Shown in pieces: positions 15,941 through 24,505 of a stretch of DNA of 41,922 nt; within the stretch, counting starts at the first letter, position 1; every line of letters begins with the position of its first letter. A program made the translations under genes and the position numbers. The notes under the pieces were generated by a model. It saw only the letters and a program-made list of their open reading frames with translations. It searched no databases and was not told where the DNA came from. Origin of the DNA: a virus; the IMG/VR virus record IMGVR_UViG_3300045240_000009, positions 1 through 41,922 of that record; one strand, written 5' to 3'.

Positions 15941-16701
15941 CCACAGACGCAGCATCCGGCACCGAAGCCGCAGCAACAGCAACCACTACTGTAGTAGCTA
16001 CACCGGCACCGAACGCTGCAGCTCCTGCGGCCCCGGTAACGCCGACACCTAATGCCGCCGCTGATTCAGGCGAGCCGACGCCACACGTTTATGCTGAGGT
16101 TCCTAACGACCCAGGCTTGAACATGGCCCTCGGCTTCATTGGCAAGCTGGGAGTCACACCGGAACATCCTGCCCTGCAGGAAGCCCTCAAGGGCAACTTC
16201 GATTATCTGAAAGCACACCTTGCATCCCTGGGCGACAAGGCCCGTGGCTACGAGCACTACTTGGCCCTGGCTGAAAAGTCCTACGAAGCCCATGTCAGTG
16301 TCGCAGCAGAGACAGCCGCCAAGACAGCTGAGGCAATCCACGGCGCAGTCGGTGGTGAGGAAGCATGGCAGAGCATCCAGCAATGGGCCTCAGCCAATGC
16401 AGAGCCTGCAGAGAAAGAAGCTGTCAACGCGATGATCAACGCTGGTGGTCTGCAAGCCCGTGCCGCTGCGCTGCTCCTGCAGTCGCTGCATGCCAAGGCA
16501 AGCAACACCGTGATCGAACCGAAAGATGCAGTGGGCCATGTGCCTGCTAACAGTGCCTCGACGGCACAGCACGCTTTGTCACCAGCAGCCTATCAGGCCG
16601 AGATGTCAAAGTTAGTCCAGCAGTATGGTGCGTTGGGTGCAGGCAAAACGCCTGAATACCAAGCACTCCAATCCCGCCGTACCGCCTATCGCGGTCAATA
16701 A
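15937..16701 (+). CDS. Capsid assembly scaffold protein, T7 gp9-like
   Basis: A 254-residue acidic, Ala-rich protein between portal and capsid, the fixed position of the T7 gp9 scaffold. After a 50-residue low-complexity head, residues 60-190 are predicted long helices (PGLNMALGFIGKLGV, then AETAAKTAEAIHGAVGGEEA). The C-terminal region (SPAAYQAEMSKLVQQYG, then ALQSRRTAYRGQ) is basic, as expected for scaffold tails that bind the capsid. It guides procapsid formation and is then lost. The start overlaps the portal stop. Confidence 0.9.
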   Translation: MTTDAASGTEAAATATTTVVATPAPNAAAPAAPVTPTPNAAADSGEPTPHVYAEVPNDPGLNMALGFIGKLGVTPEHPALQEALKGNFDYLKAHLASLGDKARGYEHYLALAEKSYEAHVSVAAETAAKTAEAIHGAVGGEEAWQSIQQWASANAEPAEKEAVNAMINAGGLQARAAALLLQSLHAKASNTVIEPKDAVGHVPANSASTAQHALSPAAYQAEMSKLVQQYGALGAGKTPEYQALQSRRTAYRGQ

Positions 16702-16716
16702 TAAGGAGCAACACAT

Positions 16717-17715
16717 ATGTCCCTCGATACCTTCGTAGTACAGACCCCGAACAAGGGCGTAGGCTCGACAACCGACAACCTGATCGTTGAAGAATTCACT
16801 GGTCTGGTCAAGGGTACGGTTGACCGTATGTCGGCACTGGATGGCTTCATTCCATTCCAGCCGATGAAAGGCACTGACACCATCACTTCGAACGCCATCG
16901 GCGAGTCGACCCTGGGTGTCCTGCAACCGGGCGTTACGCCTAACGGCACCAAGAACGATTTCGGCAAGATCAAGCTGACTGTGGATACTCCATTGTTTGC
17001 TCGTGCCTCGTTCACCCTGATCGACATCTGGCGTACTTCGTTCGACGCTCGCGCTAAGGTCGCGCAAGAGCAAGGCAAGAAACTGGCAAAGCAACGTGAC
17101 TTGGCCCTGTTCACTCAGGCCATCAAGGCTGCTCTGGCAACTCAATCGGCCTACGCTAACGGCGTGTCCGGTGCGCCTGCTGGTCACTTCGGTGGCTCGC
17201 AAACCACTCTGGCAAGTTCCGGCGCGGCAAGCGATCCTGCTGCAGTGTACGCTGCTATCGCCAAGCTGTTCGCAGCAATGGAGAAGAAGGACGTTGACCC
17301 ACGCGCAGACAACGTGCTGCTGGCCCTGGGCGTCGACACCTATTACACTCTGCTGCAAGCCGAGCAACTGGTGAACACGACTTACGTCACAGCCCAAGGC
17401 ACCAAGGTCGAGAATACCATGGTCCTGAAAGCCTACGGCGTTCCGGTCATCAACAGCAACAACTTCCCAGGCGGTAAGACCATTACTGGTTCCCTGCTGT
17501 CCAACGCTGCCAACGGCAACGCCTACGATGGTGACTTCACCAAAGTGCTGGCTGTCGCATTCAGCGCTGAGTCGCTGCTGGCCGGTGAGCTGTCCTCGCT
17601 GCAATCCGATGTGTTCTTCGACAAAGTTTCGAAGCACTGGTTTGCTGACTCGTGGCAGTCGTACGGCGTTACTCAAGACCGTAACGAGTACGCTGGCGCG
17701 ATCTTGCTCCCCTGA
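16717..17715 (+). CDS. Major capsid protein, T7 gp10-like
   Basis: A 332-residue protein, similar in length to T7 gp10A (345). The N-terminal arm, the E-loop-like stretch (TITSNAIGESTLGVLQPGVTP), the long spine helix (FDARAKVAQEQGKKLAKQRD) and the A-domain (DNVLLALGVDTYYTLLQAEQ) are in the order expected of HK97-fold podovirus capsids. The ribosome site AAGGAG is strong and codon choice is the most biased in the window, consistent with high expression. The stop overlaps the start of the HNH gene. No shift-prone run for a gp10B-like extension is obvious. Confidence 0.95.
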   Translation: MSLDTFVVQTPNKGVGSTTDNLIVEEFTGLVKGTVDRMSALDGFIPFQPMKGTDTITSNAIGESTLGVLQPGVTPNGTKNDFGKIKLTVDTPLFARASFTLIDIWRTSFDARAKVAQEQGKKLAKQRDLALFTQAIKAALATQSAYANGVSGAPAGHFGGSQTTLASSGAASDPAAVYAAIAKLFAAMEKKDVDPRADNVLLALGVDTYYTLLQAEQLVNTTYVTAQGTKVENTMVLKAYGVPVINSNNFPGGKTITGSLLSNAANGNAYDGDFTKVLAVAFSAESLLAGELSSLQSDVFFDKVSKHWFADSWQSYGVTQDRNEYAGAILLP

Positions 17716-18083
17716 TGTCTAAGACGCTGGCCGAGAAAGCCGCTCACATGCGCGAGTATCGCCAGCGTCGAAAGGCGGCTGGGAGACCACTCGCCAATAA
17801 GACACCAGAGCAAGTCTGGTCACACAGTCTCAAGAAGCGCTACGGTATTACTCCTGCTGACTGGAACCAAATGTTCCGTGAGCAGGGTGGTGTATGCGCG
17901 ATTTGCCGCAAGGAGTTCGCTGAGACAAACCAAGCAGGAAATCACAAGGATAACGCAGTCGTAGATCATTGCCACAAGACTGGCAAGGTTCGTGGGCTGT
18001 TGTGTCCGCACTGTAATCTAGGGCTGGGCCACTTCATGGACTCACCAAAGATTCTACAGGCGGCACTGCTATACCTGCCGTAA
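17715..18083 (+). CDS. Endonuclease VII-type HNH nuclease (possible homing endonuclease)
   Basis: A 122-residue nuclease inserted directly after the capsid gene (TGATG overlap). CAIC and CPHCN form the zinc site and VDHCHKTGKVRGLLC is the beta-beta-alpha-metal catalytic core (His-x-His). The N-terminal part (KKRYGITPADWNQMF) is the helical lead seen in many free-standing endonuclease VII/HNH genes of phages. T7 has no gene here. A nuclease parked between capsid and its terminator is best explained as a mobile homing-type gene exploiting capsid expression; a packaging or recombination role is the alternative, since a separate endonuclease VII exists at 6746. Confidence 0.88.
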   Translation: MSKTLAEKAAHMREYRQRRKAAGRPLANKTPEQVWSHSLKKRYGITPADWNQMFREQGGVCAICRKEFAETNQAGNHKDNAVVDHCHKTGKVRGLLCPHCNLGLGHFMDSPKILQAALLYLP

Positions 18084-18090
18084 TACAATT

Positions 18091-18123
18091 AGCCCTGCTG
18101 CCATTTCGGTGGTGGGGCTTTTT
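18091..18123 (+). terminator. Rho-independent terminator after capsid/HNH
   Basis: Arms 18091-18102 (AGCCCTGCTGCC) and 18108-18119 pair over 12 positions, counting four G.U pairs, around a five-base loop, followed by TTTTT at 18119-18123. Position matches T7 Tphi, which sits just after the capsid gene and reduces transcription into tail genes. Confidence 0.88.
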
Positions 18124-18140
18124 CGCTTAAGGAGTTTCAC

Positions 18141-18761
18141 ATGGCCTTTATGACCGAGCTGGACGTAGTAAATGATTGCTTGAGCACGCTCGGCGAATTG
18201 CCAGTCAACGCTCTGGATGACGACCACAACCTTATCGCTGCAGCCCGCCGTGCATTCAGAACATGCAACGTGCGCGAGCAAGCTAAGGACTGGTGGTTCA
18301 ATCGTGAAATCATTACCCTAGTGCGCGATGTAGACGACTACATCTGGACGCCTGCAGACGCAATTCGCTGCGACCCAATTAACAAGCACTTGAACCTGAT
18401 CCAACGCGGACGCCGCTTCTACGACCCGCAGAACGCCACGTACAAGATGCTGAATGAATCAGTAACCTGCTGGCTGGTTCGCCAGATTCCTTACGAGGAC
18501 TTGCCCCCAAGTGCACAGGTACTCATCAACATTTCCACAAGTCTCAAGTTCATGTCGGCATACGACGCGGACTCGACCAAGTATCGCCAGCTCGTTGCAG
18601 ATTATCAGGAAGCATACTCCACGATGAACTCAGAGCACATCCGCAACTCCGACAACAACTTGCTGGAGAAGCACGACACCCTTCGCACACTCAGCCGCAT
18701 TCGTGGCTACCGTAACGGAAGGCTTCTGACACCGCCGTACACCGGCTTCGAACAGGGGTAA
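18141..18761 (+). CDS. Tail tubular protein A, T7 gp11-like
   Basis: A 206-residue protein (T7 gp11: 196). The head MAFMTELDVVNDCLSTLGEL and the following AARRAFRTCNVREQAKDWWFN are strongly conserved in the family, as are the central VTCWLVRQIPYEDLP and the C-terminal TLSRIRGYRNGR. It forms the adaptor ring between portal and nozzle. AAGGAG lies 7 bases before the start, just downstream of the terminator. Confidence 0.95.
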   Translation: MAFMTELDVVNDCLSTLGELPVNALDDDHNLIAAARRAFRTCNVREQAKDWWFNREIITLVRDVDDYIWTPADAIRCDPINKHLNLIQRGRRFYDPQNATYKMLNESVTCWLVRQIPYEDLPPSAQVLINISTSLKFMSAYDADSTKYRQLVADYQEAYSTMNSEHIRNSDNNLLEKHDTLRTLSRIRGYRNGRLLTPPYTGFEQG

Positions 18762-18763
18762 TT

Positions 18764-21325
18764 ATGAGCAGAGTCTCAGGTTCATACCAAAGCGTAGTAA
18801 GGGGAGTCTCTGAGCAGGTTCCCCAAGACCGGAGGCCCGGTCAGCACTACGAGCAGATCAACCTGATTTCTGATCCTGTTCGTGGGCTGGCCCGGCGTCA
18901 CGGCTCCCTCCTGCAGCACACTAAGTCCCTGCGAGCATACACACCGGAAGCCTACGCGGCCATGGTGGCAGACACGCAGCGCTTCAAGACATTCACCTTC
19001 CAATGCAACGGTAAGGACTACGATCTGATCTACCGCACTATGAACACGGCGGGGCAGATTCGCAACGATGGCATGGTGTGCTACAATCGCACCGATAAGC
19101 ATTTCATCAACTGCGTGTTCAGTACCTCAGCAAATATGTCCTCGCTGCTAGACGGCGGTGTATCCGCAATCGTCAACGTGGGCAAGTATGTATTCGCCTC
19201 AGCCAACACCGTGGTGTCCTCAGCTCCCGGCGTCGACACTATGGCCGCAACCATGTTCTACTCAGTAGCCTGGGTGCGTGGTGGTGCATACGCTCGCAAG
19301 TACACAATCAAAACAATTCACCAATCTGGCGCAGTTGCCATACATTCCTACACTACTCCTACCTCTGCCTACCCTGGCGTGCTCGATACGAGCGACATTC
19401 CCGCTACCGCAACAGACTACACCAAGCAAGTCAATGACCGCGTCAACGCATACAACTCCGCTGTCACTCAGTGGATTGGCACAGCGGCTGCGGCTATCGT
19501 TCCATCGGCAATCGCTACCCAGCTCCGCACTGTGCTCCAGGCTAACCTCGGGGCGTTCGGTGTGTTGAGCGAAGTGCGCGACAGCACGGTGGTGATCGAT
19601 GCCAACTTCATGTCGGACAAGATCATCGAAGTGACTTGCGAGGACTCGGGCGATGGTACACTATTCCGTGGTGTCGGCAACGATGTCACGGCTGCAGAGC
19701 TGGTCAGCACCATCCACACGGTGGGCAAGACAGTTCGTGTGCGTCCGAAGAAGAATGACGGTAGTGATGTCTACTACTTGGTCGCCACCCCAAAGGTGGC
19801 TGGCTCAACAAGCTGGACGGATGTGATTTGGAAGGAAGGCCCAGGATACACAACCAACATCACGAACCTGTTCTGTATGGGCACGGTCGTGAGCGACACC
19901 CTGTACTTCGCTGGGAACGCTGCAGAGCTGACGGTGCTGGCTGGTGGTACTCACCCAAGCCCTGTGCCGAATGGCGTAGGCGACCGCGTGTCAGTACCTC
20001 TGCCTACCTTCATTGGTCGGCGTATTGACTACCTAGGAATCTTCCAGGACCGACTTGTAGTTGGAGCTGGAGCAGTCCTATACTTCTCACGAACGGGCGA
20101 CTACCAGAACTTCTGGCGACAGTCCGTGCTGACAATCGATCCATCCGACCCGATTGAGATGTTCGCACTTGGTGCTGAGGATGACACCATCCAGGCGTCG
20201 ACAACGTATGACCGTAACCTCCTGCTGTTCGGGGAACGGAAGCAGTACGTGGTCTCAGGTCGTCAGCCGCTAACACCGAGCAACGCTTCGATTGTGATCC
20301 AGTCGGCGCATGAGGACGCAGTGGATTCGTTCCCTGTGAACTCCGGTAACTTCGTGTTCTACAACAAGTTCCGCAATGGTGTGGCAAGCATGCATCAGGT
20401 GCAGATCGGCCAGCTAGTGGATACCCCTGAGTCGTATGAGGTAAGCAAGCAGCTCGACCGCTACATCAAGGGCATGCCTGTTGAGATCGTCGCAGTGACT
20501 TCGCCGAACAACGTGTTCGTGCGGACGCAGACGCAGCGTGATCGTGTCTACGTGTACACCTACCTCGACAGCCCAGCTGGTGCAGAGCGCTTATTCGACT
20601 CATGGTCAACATGGTCGTGGCGTCCCGCAGTGGGCACCATGATGGGCATCAGCCGAGACATGGGCGACATCCTGGCGTACTACTTCCGCTACGATGGCGT
20701 CGGCAGCATCTGGCTGGCATGTGATCGCTTCGTGCTTGACACGGATGTGAGCAACTACCCGTACGTGGATAGCCTGCGCCCAATGTCGACGTACCTCGCC
20801 GGTGGTGCCACGGACCTCCGCAAGGATGGTTCATACGTGCCGGACCTGTCACTAGCATTCGATGTAAGCGTACCTGAGTTCATGCTCGGTGTGCCTGCAG
20901 CACAGATGCTGGACTTCAACATCGACTACCCTGACAACGCAGCAGCCAAGTGGGTCGGTGTGAACTACGATGCGTTCGTGACTCCAACGAACCCGTACAT
21001 CCTGGACAGCAACGGCAAGGCCATCGTCAATGGTCGCTTGACAATCAGCTCGGCCATCGTGTCGGTTGCTGACTCTGGCGGCTTGACTGCAAAGCTGGTA
21101 ACTAAGAACGGTATGTCGGTTCCCGTGGACTTCACAGGTCGCGTACTCGGCACCAGCACCAACGTAGTCGGTCGTGCACCTATTGCGACCACAGCGATCT
21201 CCGTGCCTTTGGGTCGTGAGACTCGTGACTTCACCTACACCCTTTCAGCTCGTAAGTGGTTGCCTCTCACGGTAACGGCTATCGAGTGGACAGGCCAGTT
21301 CTTCAACAACACACGGAGGGTCTGA
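18764..21325 (+). CDS. Tail tubular protein B (nozzle), T7 gp12-like
   Basis: An 853-residue protein (T7 gp12: 794), following the adaptor by 2 bases. The N-terminus (GVSEQVPQDRRPGQHYEQINLISDPVRGLARRHG) is the hallmark of podovirus nozzle proteins, and RRIDYLGIFQDRLVVGAG and ERKQYVVSGRQPLTPSNA are conserved beta-propeller segments. It builds the hexameric tail tip that opens for DNA ejection. The C-terminal 150 residues form beta-rich repeats. The stop overlaps the start of the next gene. Confidence 0.95.
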   Translation: MSRVSGSYQSVVRGVSEQVPQDRRPGQHYEQINLISDPVRGLARRHGSLLQHTKSLRAYTPEAYAAMVADTQRFKTFTFQCNGKDYDLIYRTMNTAGQIRNDGMVCYNRTDKHFINCVFSTSANMSSLLDGGVSAIVNVGKYVFASANTVVSSAPGVDTMAATMFYSVAWVRGGAYARKYTIKTIHQSGAVAIHSYTTPTSAYPGVLDTSDIPATATDYTKQVNDRVNAYNSAVTQWIGTAAAAIVPSAIATQLRTVLQANLGAFGVLSEVRDSTVVIDANFMSDKIIEVTCEDSGDGTLFRGVGNDVTAAELVSTIHTVGKTVRVRPKKNDGSDVYYLVATPKVAGSTSWTDVIWKEGPGYTTNITNLFCMGTVVSDTLYFAGNAAELTVLAGGTHPSPVPNGVGDRVSVPLPTFIGRRIDYLGIFQDRLVVGAGAVLYFSRTGDYQNFWRQSVLTIDPSDPIEMFALGAEDDTIQASTTYDRNLLLFGERKQYVVSGRQPLTPSNASIVIQSAHEDAVDSFPVNSGNFVFYNKFRNGVASMHQVQIGQLVDTPESYEVSKQLDRYIKGMPVEIVAVTSPNNVFVRTQTQRDRVYVYTYLDSPAGAERLFDSWSTWSWRPAVGTMMGISRDMGDILAYYFRYDGVGSIWLACDRFVLDTDVSNYPYVDSLRPMSTYLAGGATDLRKDGSYVPDLSLAFDVSVPEFMLGVPAAQMLDFNIDYPDNAAAKWVGVNYDAFVTPTNPYILDSNGKAIVNGRLTISSAIVSVADSGGLTAKLVTKNGMSVPVDFTGRVLGTSTNVVGRAPIATTAISVPLGRETRDFTYTLSARKWLPLTVTAIEWTGQFFNNTRRV

Positions 21326-22176
21326 TGGGATCAGCTATGGAACTCCTGAGCAGCGGCACGAAGCACACCGTTGAGCAGGCAAAGATCGACGCAGCCCGAG
21401 TGGTACAGGCGTCGAAGAACGAACGCACAGCAGCAGAGACATCCTTGGCCCGCTTCTCTCAGTCGCTGAACAACCAGCGCAAGATGGAAGCTGCCGGGGT
21501 GCAGTTCAATGCACAGACGCAGAACATACTAGCGAAGCAAGACTCGTCGGTGGCAAGGACGTTCGTGCAGCGCCTCTCTACAGCCCAGCAACTAGGGGAA
21601 GCAACTGTGGCCGCATCTGCTGCAGGCGTGGGCGGGTCTTCCGTCGAGACATACAAGGACACCCTGCGGCTACGTGCTGCAGTGTCCGAGGAAAGTGCAC
21701 TACGAGCAGCAGGCAACGACACGACCAACGCCACGGCGTCCAAGTCAGCAATAATCGTTGACGCTACAGCCAGCTTGCAGAATGACAGCTTCCAGCCAAA
21801 CTTCGATTACACGCAGTACATCGACCACGTAGCGCAGAAGAACCTCTTCGGTGCATTCGTGGCTATCGGCGTGGCATCCTACTTCGGTGGGCCTGCAGCC
21901 GGTATGGCAACGTCTGACGCAATCGCTTCGGGTAACCGTGCTGCCAATGGCGACAACGCTGGCGCAGGAGCATACCTCACGAGCGCAGCTAACAACGCAG
22001 CTCAGGCGTACAGTAACTACAACCGTTCAGCACCAGCTCCAACACAGCAGACAGCACCAAGTAGCACGAGCGCAGACCTAGGCACTGGCCTACGCGCACC
22101 AAGCTACAGCGACAATTCCGGCAGCGGAAGTCGTGGCGGCTTTTGGGGCACAACGGAAAGTTTCAACATTAAATAG
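21325..22176 (+). CDS. Internal virion protein A, T7 gp14-like
   Basis: A 283-residue protein starting at ATG 21325 (TGATG overlap), preceded by GGAGGG. The N-terminal two thirds are long Ala/Gln helices (AETSLARFSQSLNNQRKM, then SAAGVGGSSVETYKDTLRLR), and residues 170-200 (LFGAFVAIGVASYFGGPAAG) are a membrane-compatible helix. The C-terminus is Ser/Gly-rich. These match T7 gp14, which forms the outer-membrane channel during ejection. It precedes the gp15-like and gp16-like genes in the standard order. Confidence 0.88.
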   Translation: MGSAMELLSSGTKHTVEQAKIDAARVVQASKNERTAAETSLARFSQSLNNQRKMEAAGVQFNAQTQNILAKQDSSVARTFVQRLSTAQQLGEATVAASAAGVGGSSVETYKDTLRLRAAVSEESALRAAGNDTTNATASKSAIIVDATASLQNDSFQPNFDYTQYIDHVAQKNLFGAFVAIGVASYFGGPAAGMATSDAIASGNRAANGDNAGAGAYLTSAANNAAQAYSNYNRSAPAPTQQTAPSSTSADLGTGLRAPSYSDNSGSGSRGGFWGTTESFNIK

Positions 22177-22184
22177 GAGGCCAC

Positions 22185-24488
22185 ATGGCTGAGTCATCTT
22201 CGGGCGGTAGCTCCGGTTACGAAGCAATTCAACGCGGTCCTGAACTAGGGCTGTCGGTAGCAGAGCAGCAAGCAGCAATCGCCGCACGATCAGGACAAGG
22301 TGCAACACCACAGATCGTAGGTGGTAACATCCAGTCAGGTGTGGTGCGTCCAGACATGGACCCGGTAACTGGATGGGGAGGTTTAGGCCAAACCATTCAG
22401 CGTATCCTGGAGCCGCAAATCCAGCTCAAGGAAAAGGCCAACTTCTGGCAGGGTGTTGTAGCAGCCAGATCAGGAATGGCGATCAAAGACATCGTCGACA
22501 CTCAATCTCCGCTAAGTAAAATCTTCGGGCCAAGTTCCTACGTCCAGGGTGCGCAGTTCTACAACGCCCAGGACAACATCGCTCGCTTCAATCAGGACAT
22601 GATCCAGAACGCCGAGGACATCGCCAAGGTGCCACCATCGGAGCTGGGCAAGCGACTTAACGCTGAGGCGAGCAAGTACGAAACAGGTGACCCTGGCACA
22701 GACGCCCTCACGCACAGCGCTTGGGTCGAGAACACTGCACCAATGCTCAACGTGGTCAACAAGACTCGCTACGCAATGCAACAACGTGATGCCACACAGG
22801 CATTCGTGAATAACGCACAGAACACAGGTAACCTATTGGCTGCTATGGGTCCGCATCTGGTCCAGGGTACAGCCAACGAGGACGACCTGAACCTCACGAA
22901 GCAGCAGCTCGTGCATGCGATCATGCCACCTCCAGGGATGGACCCAGCGACATGGCGTGCAACGCTGCCTAAGCTGACATCGTCGTTCGCAGACAATGGA
23001 AACTTCCATGCTGTCGAGCTAATGAAAGCCTCTGGTGCATTGGATCAGATGGACCTGGAGCAGCGCACGAAGCTGGACGATAGGCTCGACAAGAAAGCCA
23101 AGGAAGCAGCGGTGCAGTATCGTGCATCCGTCGCACCACAGATGTCGGACCTGACCGCGTCAGTGAAAGCTGGTGCCATGACTCCCGAGATATATCAGCA
23201 AGAGATGTCCAAGCTGCAGAAGGACTTCACGCAACGTACGGGTAACCGTGAACCACTCGCACCGTACTCGGAGCAAGAGGGTAACTACGTTGTGGGCCGG
23301 ACCAACTGGTGGAATGCACAGAAAGACCGCATCGCCAATCAGCAGGCCAACTCGTTGAAGGAGCAGAACGCAGCAGAGAAAGCTCGCGTCGAAGCTCAGG
23401 AGTCCTCGGACGTAAATCGTCTGATCTCCATTGGCTCGGTTGGTGAGTATGCACGGCTTGGCGGTAACGCAGAGCTGGCGACTGCACAGTTCACCAAGGC
23501 TTACGAGCAGTATCAGCCCCAAGAGCGCGACCAGCTCCTGACGAACAACTACACTGGCTCCGCGTACGTTAATCCCGTAGTGCAAAACCGGATGCAATCA
23601 GCACTACGTACTATCGCAAGTGGTGGCGAGTACAGCCCAGCACTGGAACAGACGTACACGGATTGGGCGCGGCTTAATGCAACTCCGAAAGGGCAGGCAA
23701 CTGCTGCAGCATACTACTCGGAAGACCAGCAAGCCCGCCTGAATAAGTTCGACATGCTCAAGAAAGGTGGCGTTGATTCGACCATCGCATTCCAGTCGGC
23801 ATTTAAAGACCCGCTGACTGCAGCAGTAGACTGGACCAAGACCCATGGTGTTGATAAAGACGTAGTAGGCGTCGTGAACTCGCAGTTCAATCAGTGGTTT
23901 CCCGCTGAACAGAACCTCGACGACACAAGCAAGCGCCTAGTTGCGGGCCTCATCATGAAGAACGTCGGTACTACGCTGCAGAACACGGGCCTGACAACTG
24001 AGCAGGCATCCTATCAGGCGCTGCACAACCTCCGAGCCAATGGCCTGGAAGTGTTCGGTGGTCGGGCATGGATGAAAACGCGTGACCAGAAGCCGCTGGA
24101 GCAGATGATCACGGGCGGTAAGGCAACGGAAGGTCCGAACGCAGAGTTTGATTTCCAGGCCGTGCCACACAAGGCGCTGTCGGAAGTCATGAACGATGTG
24201 ATCGGTGAAGGGTTGAAGAAGTCCGGCCTCAACAAGGCTGAGACAGTGCAGATTCTGCGCCTCCCTGATGTGAATGGTAAGGCCCACTTCGCTGCCCTCG
24301 GGTATAGCAAGGAAGGCGTACCGACTCCGTATCAATTCGACTCGGATGAAATCAGTAAGTCGTACAATGCACGGCTGTCGAGCAAGAACGGCAGCTATTC
24401 CGCACCATCAGCAGGCATGGTGGGCGGCGATAAGTCGCAGCCGAAGATTAACAGCAATGCCTACAGGCAGGGCTGGGAGTCCAACTAA
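22185..24488 (+). CDS. Internal virion protein B, T7 gp15-like
   Basis: A 767-residue largely helical protein (T7 gp15: 747) with many Gln/Ala-rich coiled-coil stretches, such as WQGVVAARSGMAIKDIVDTQ and LTKQQLVHAIMPPPGMDP. It sits between the gp14-like and gp16-like genes and has the expected length of the inner-core protein that spans the periplasm during DNA ejection. Sequence motifs are few, so the call rests on length, composition and gene order. AGGAGG precedes ATG 22185. Confidence 0.88.
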   Translation: MAESSSGGSSGYEAIQRGPELGLSVAEQQAAIAARSGQGATPQIVGGNIQSGVVRPDMDPVTGWGGLGQTIQRILEPQIQLKEKANFWQGVVAARSGMAIKDIVDTQSPLSKIFGPSSYVQGAQFYNAQDNIARFNQDMIQNAEDIAKVPPSELGKRLNAEASKYETGDPGTDALTHSAWVENTAPMLNVVNKTRYAMQQRDATQAFVNNAQNTGNLLAAMGPHLVQGTANEDDLNLTKQQLVHAIMPPPGMDPATWRATLPKLTSSFADNGNFHAVELMKASGALDQMDLEQRTKLDDRLDKKAKEAAVQYRASVAPQMSDLTASVKAGAMTPEIYQQEMSKLQKDFTQRTGNREPLAPYSEQEGNYVVGRTNWWNAQKDRIANQQANSLKEQNAAEKARVEAQESSDVNRLISIGSVGEYARLGGNAELATAQFTKAYEQYQPQERDQLLTNNYTGSAYVNPVVQNRMQSALRTIASGGEYSPALEQTYTDWARLNATPKGQATAAAYYSEDQQARLNKFDMLKKGGVDSTIAFQSAFKDPLTAAVDWTKTHGVDKDVVGVVNSQFNQWFPAEQNLDDTSKRLVAGLIMKNVGTTLQNTGLTTEQASYQALHNLRANGLEVFGGRAWMKTRDQKPLEQMITGGKATEGPNAEFDFQAVPHKALSEVMNDVIGEGLKKSGLNKAETVQILRLPDVNGKAHFAALGYSKEGVPTPYQFDSDEISKSYNARLSSKNGSYSAPSAGMVGGDKSQPKINSNAYRQGWESN

Positions 24489-24505
24489 CTTTAAAGGAAG
24501 TCCAT

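Noticed and set aside
16612-17676. 354-codon open frame on the - strand opposite scaffold and capsid
   Set aside because: Mirror of the strongly biased capsid gene; no start signal, no domain, and no - strand genes elsewhere.
16717-17715. Programmed frameshift producing a longer minor capsid protein as in T7 gp10B
   Set aside because: No slippery run near the capsid stop, and the overlapping downstream frame has its own start and a nuclease domain.
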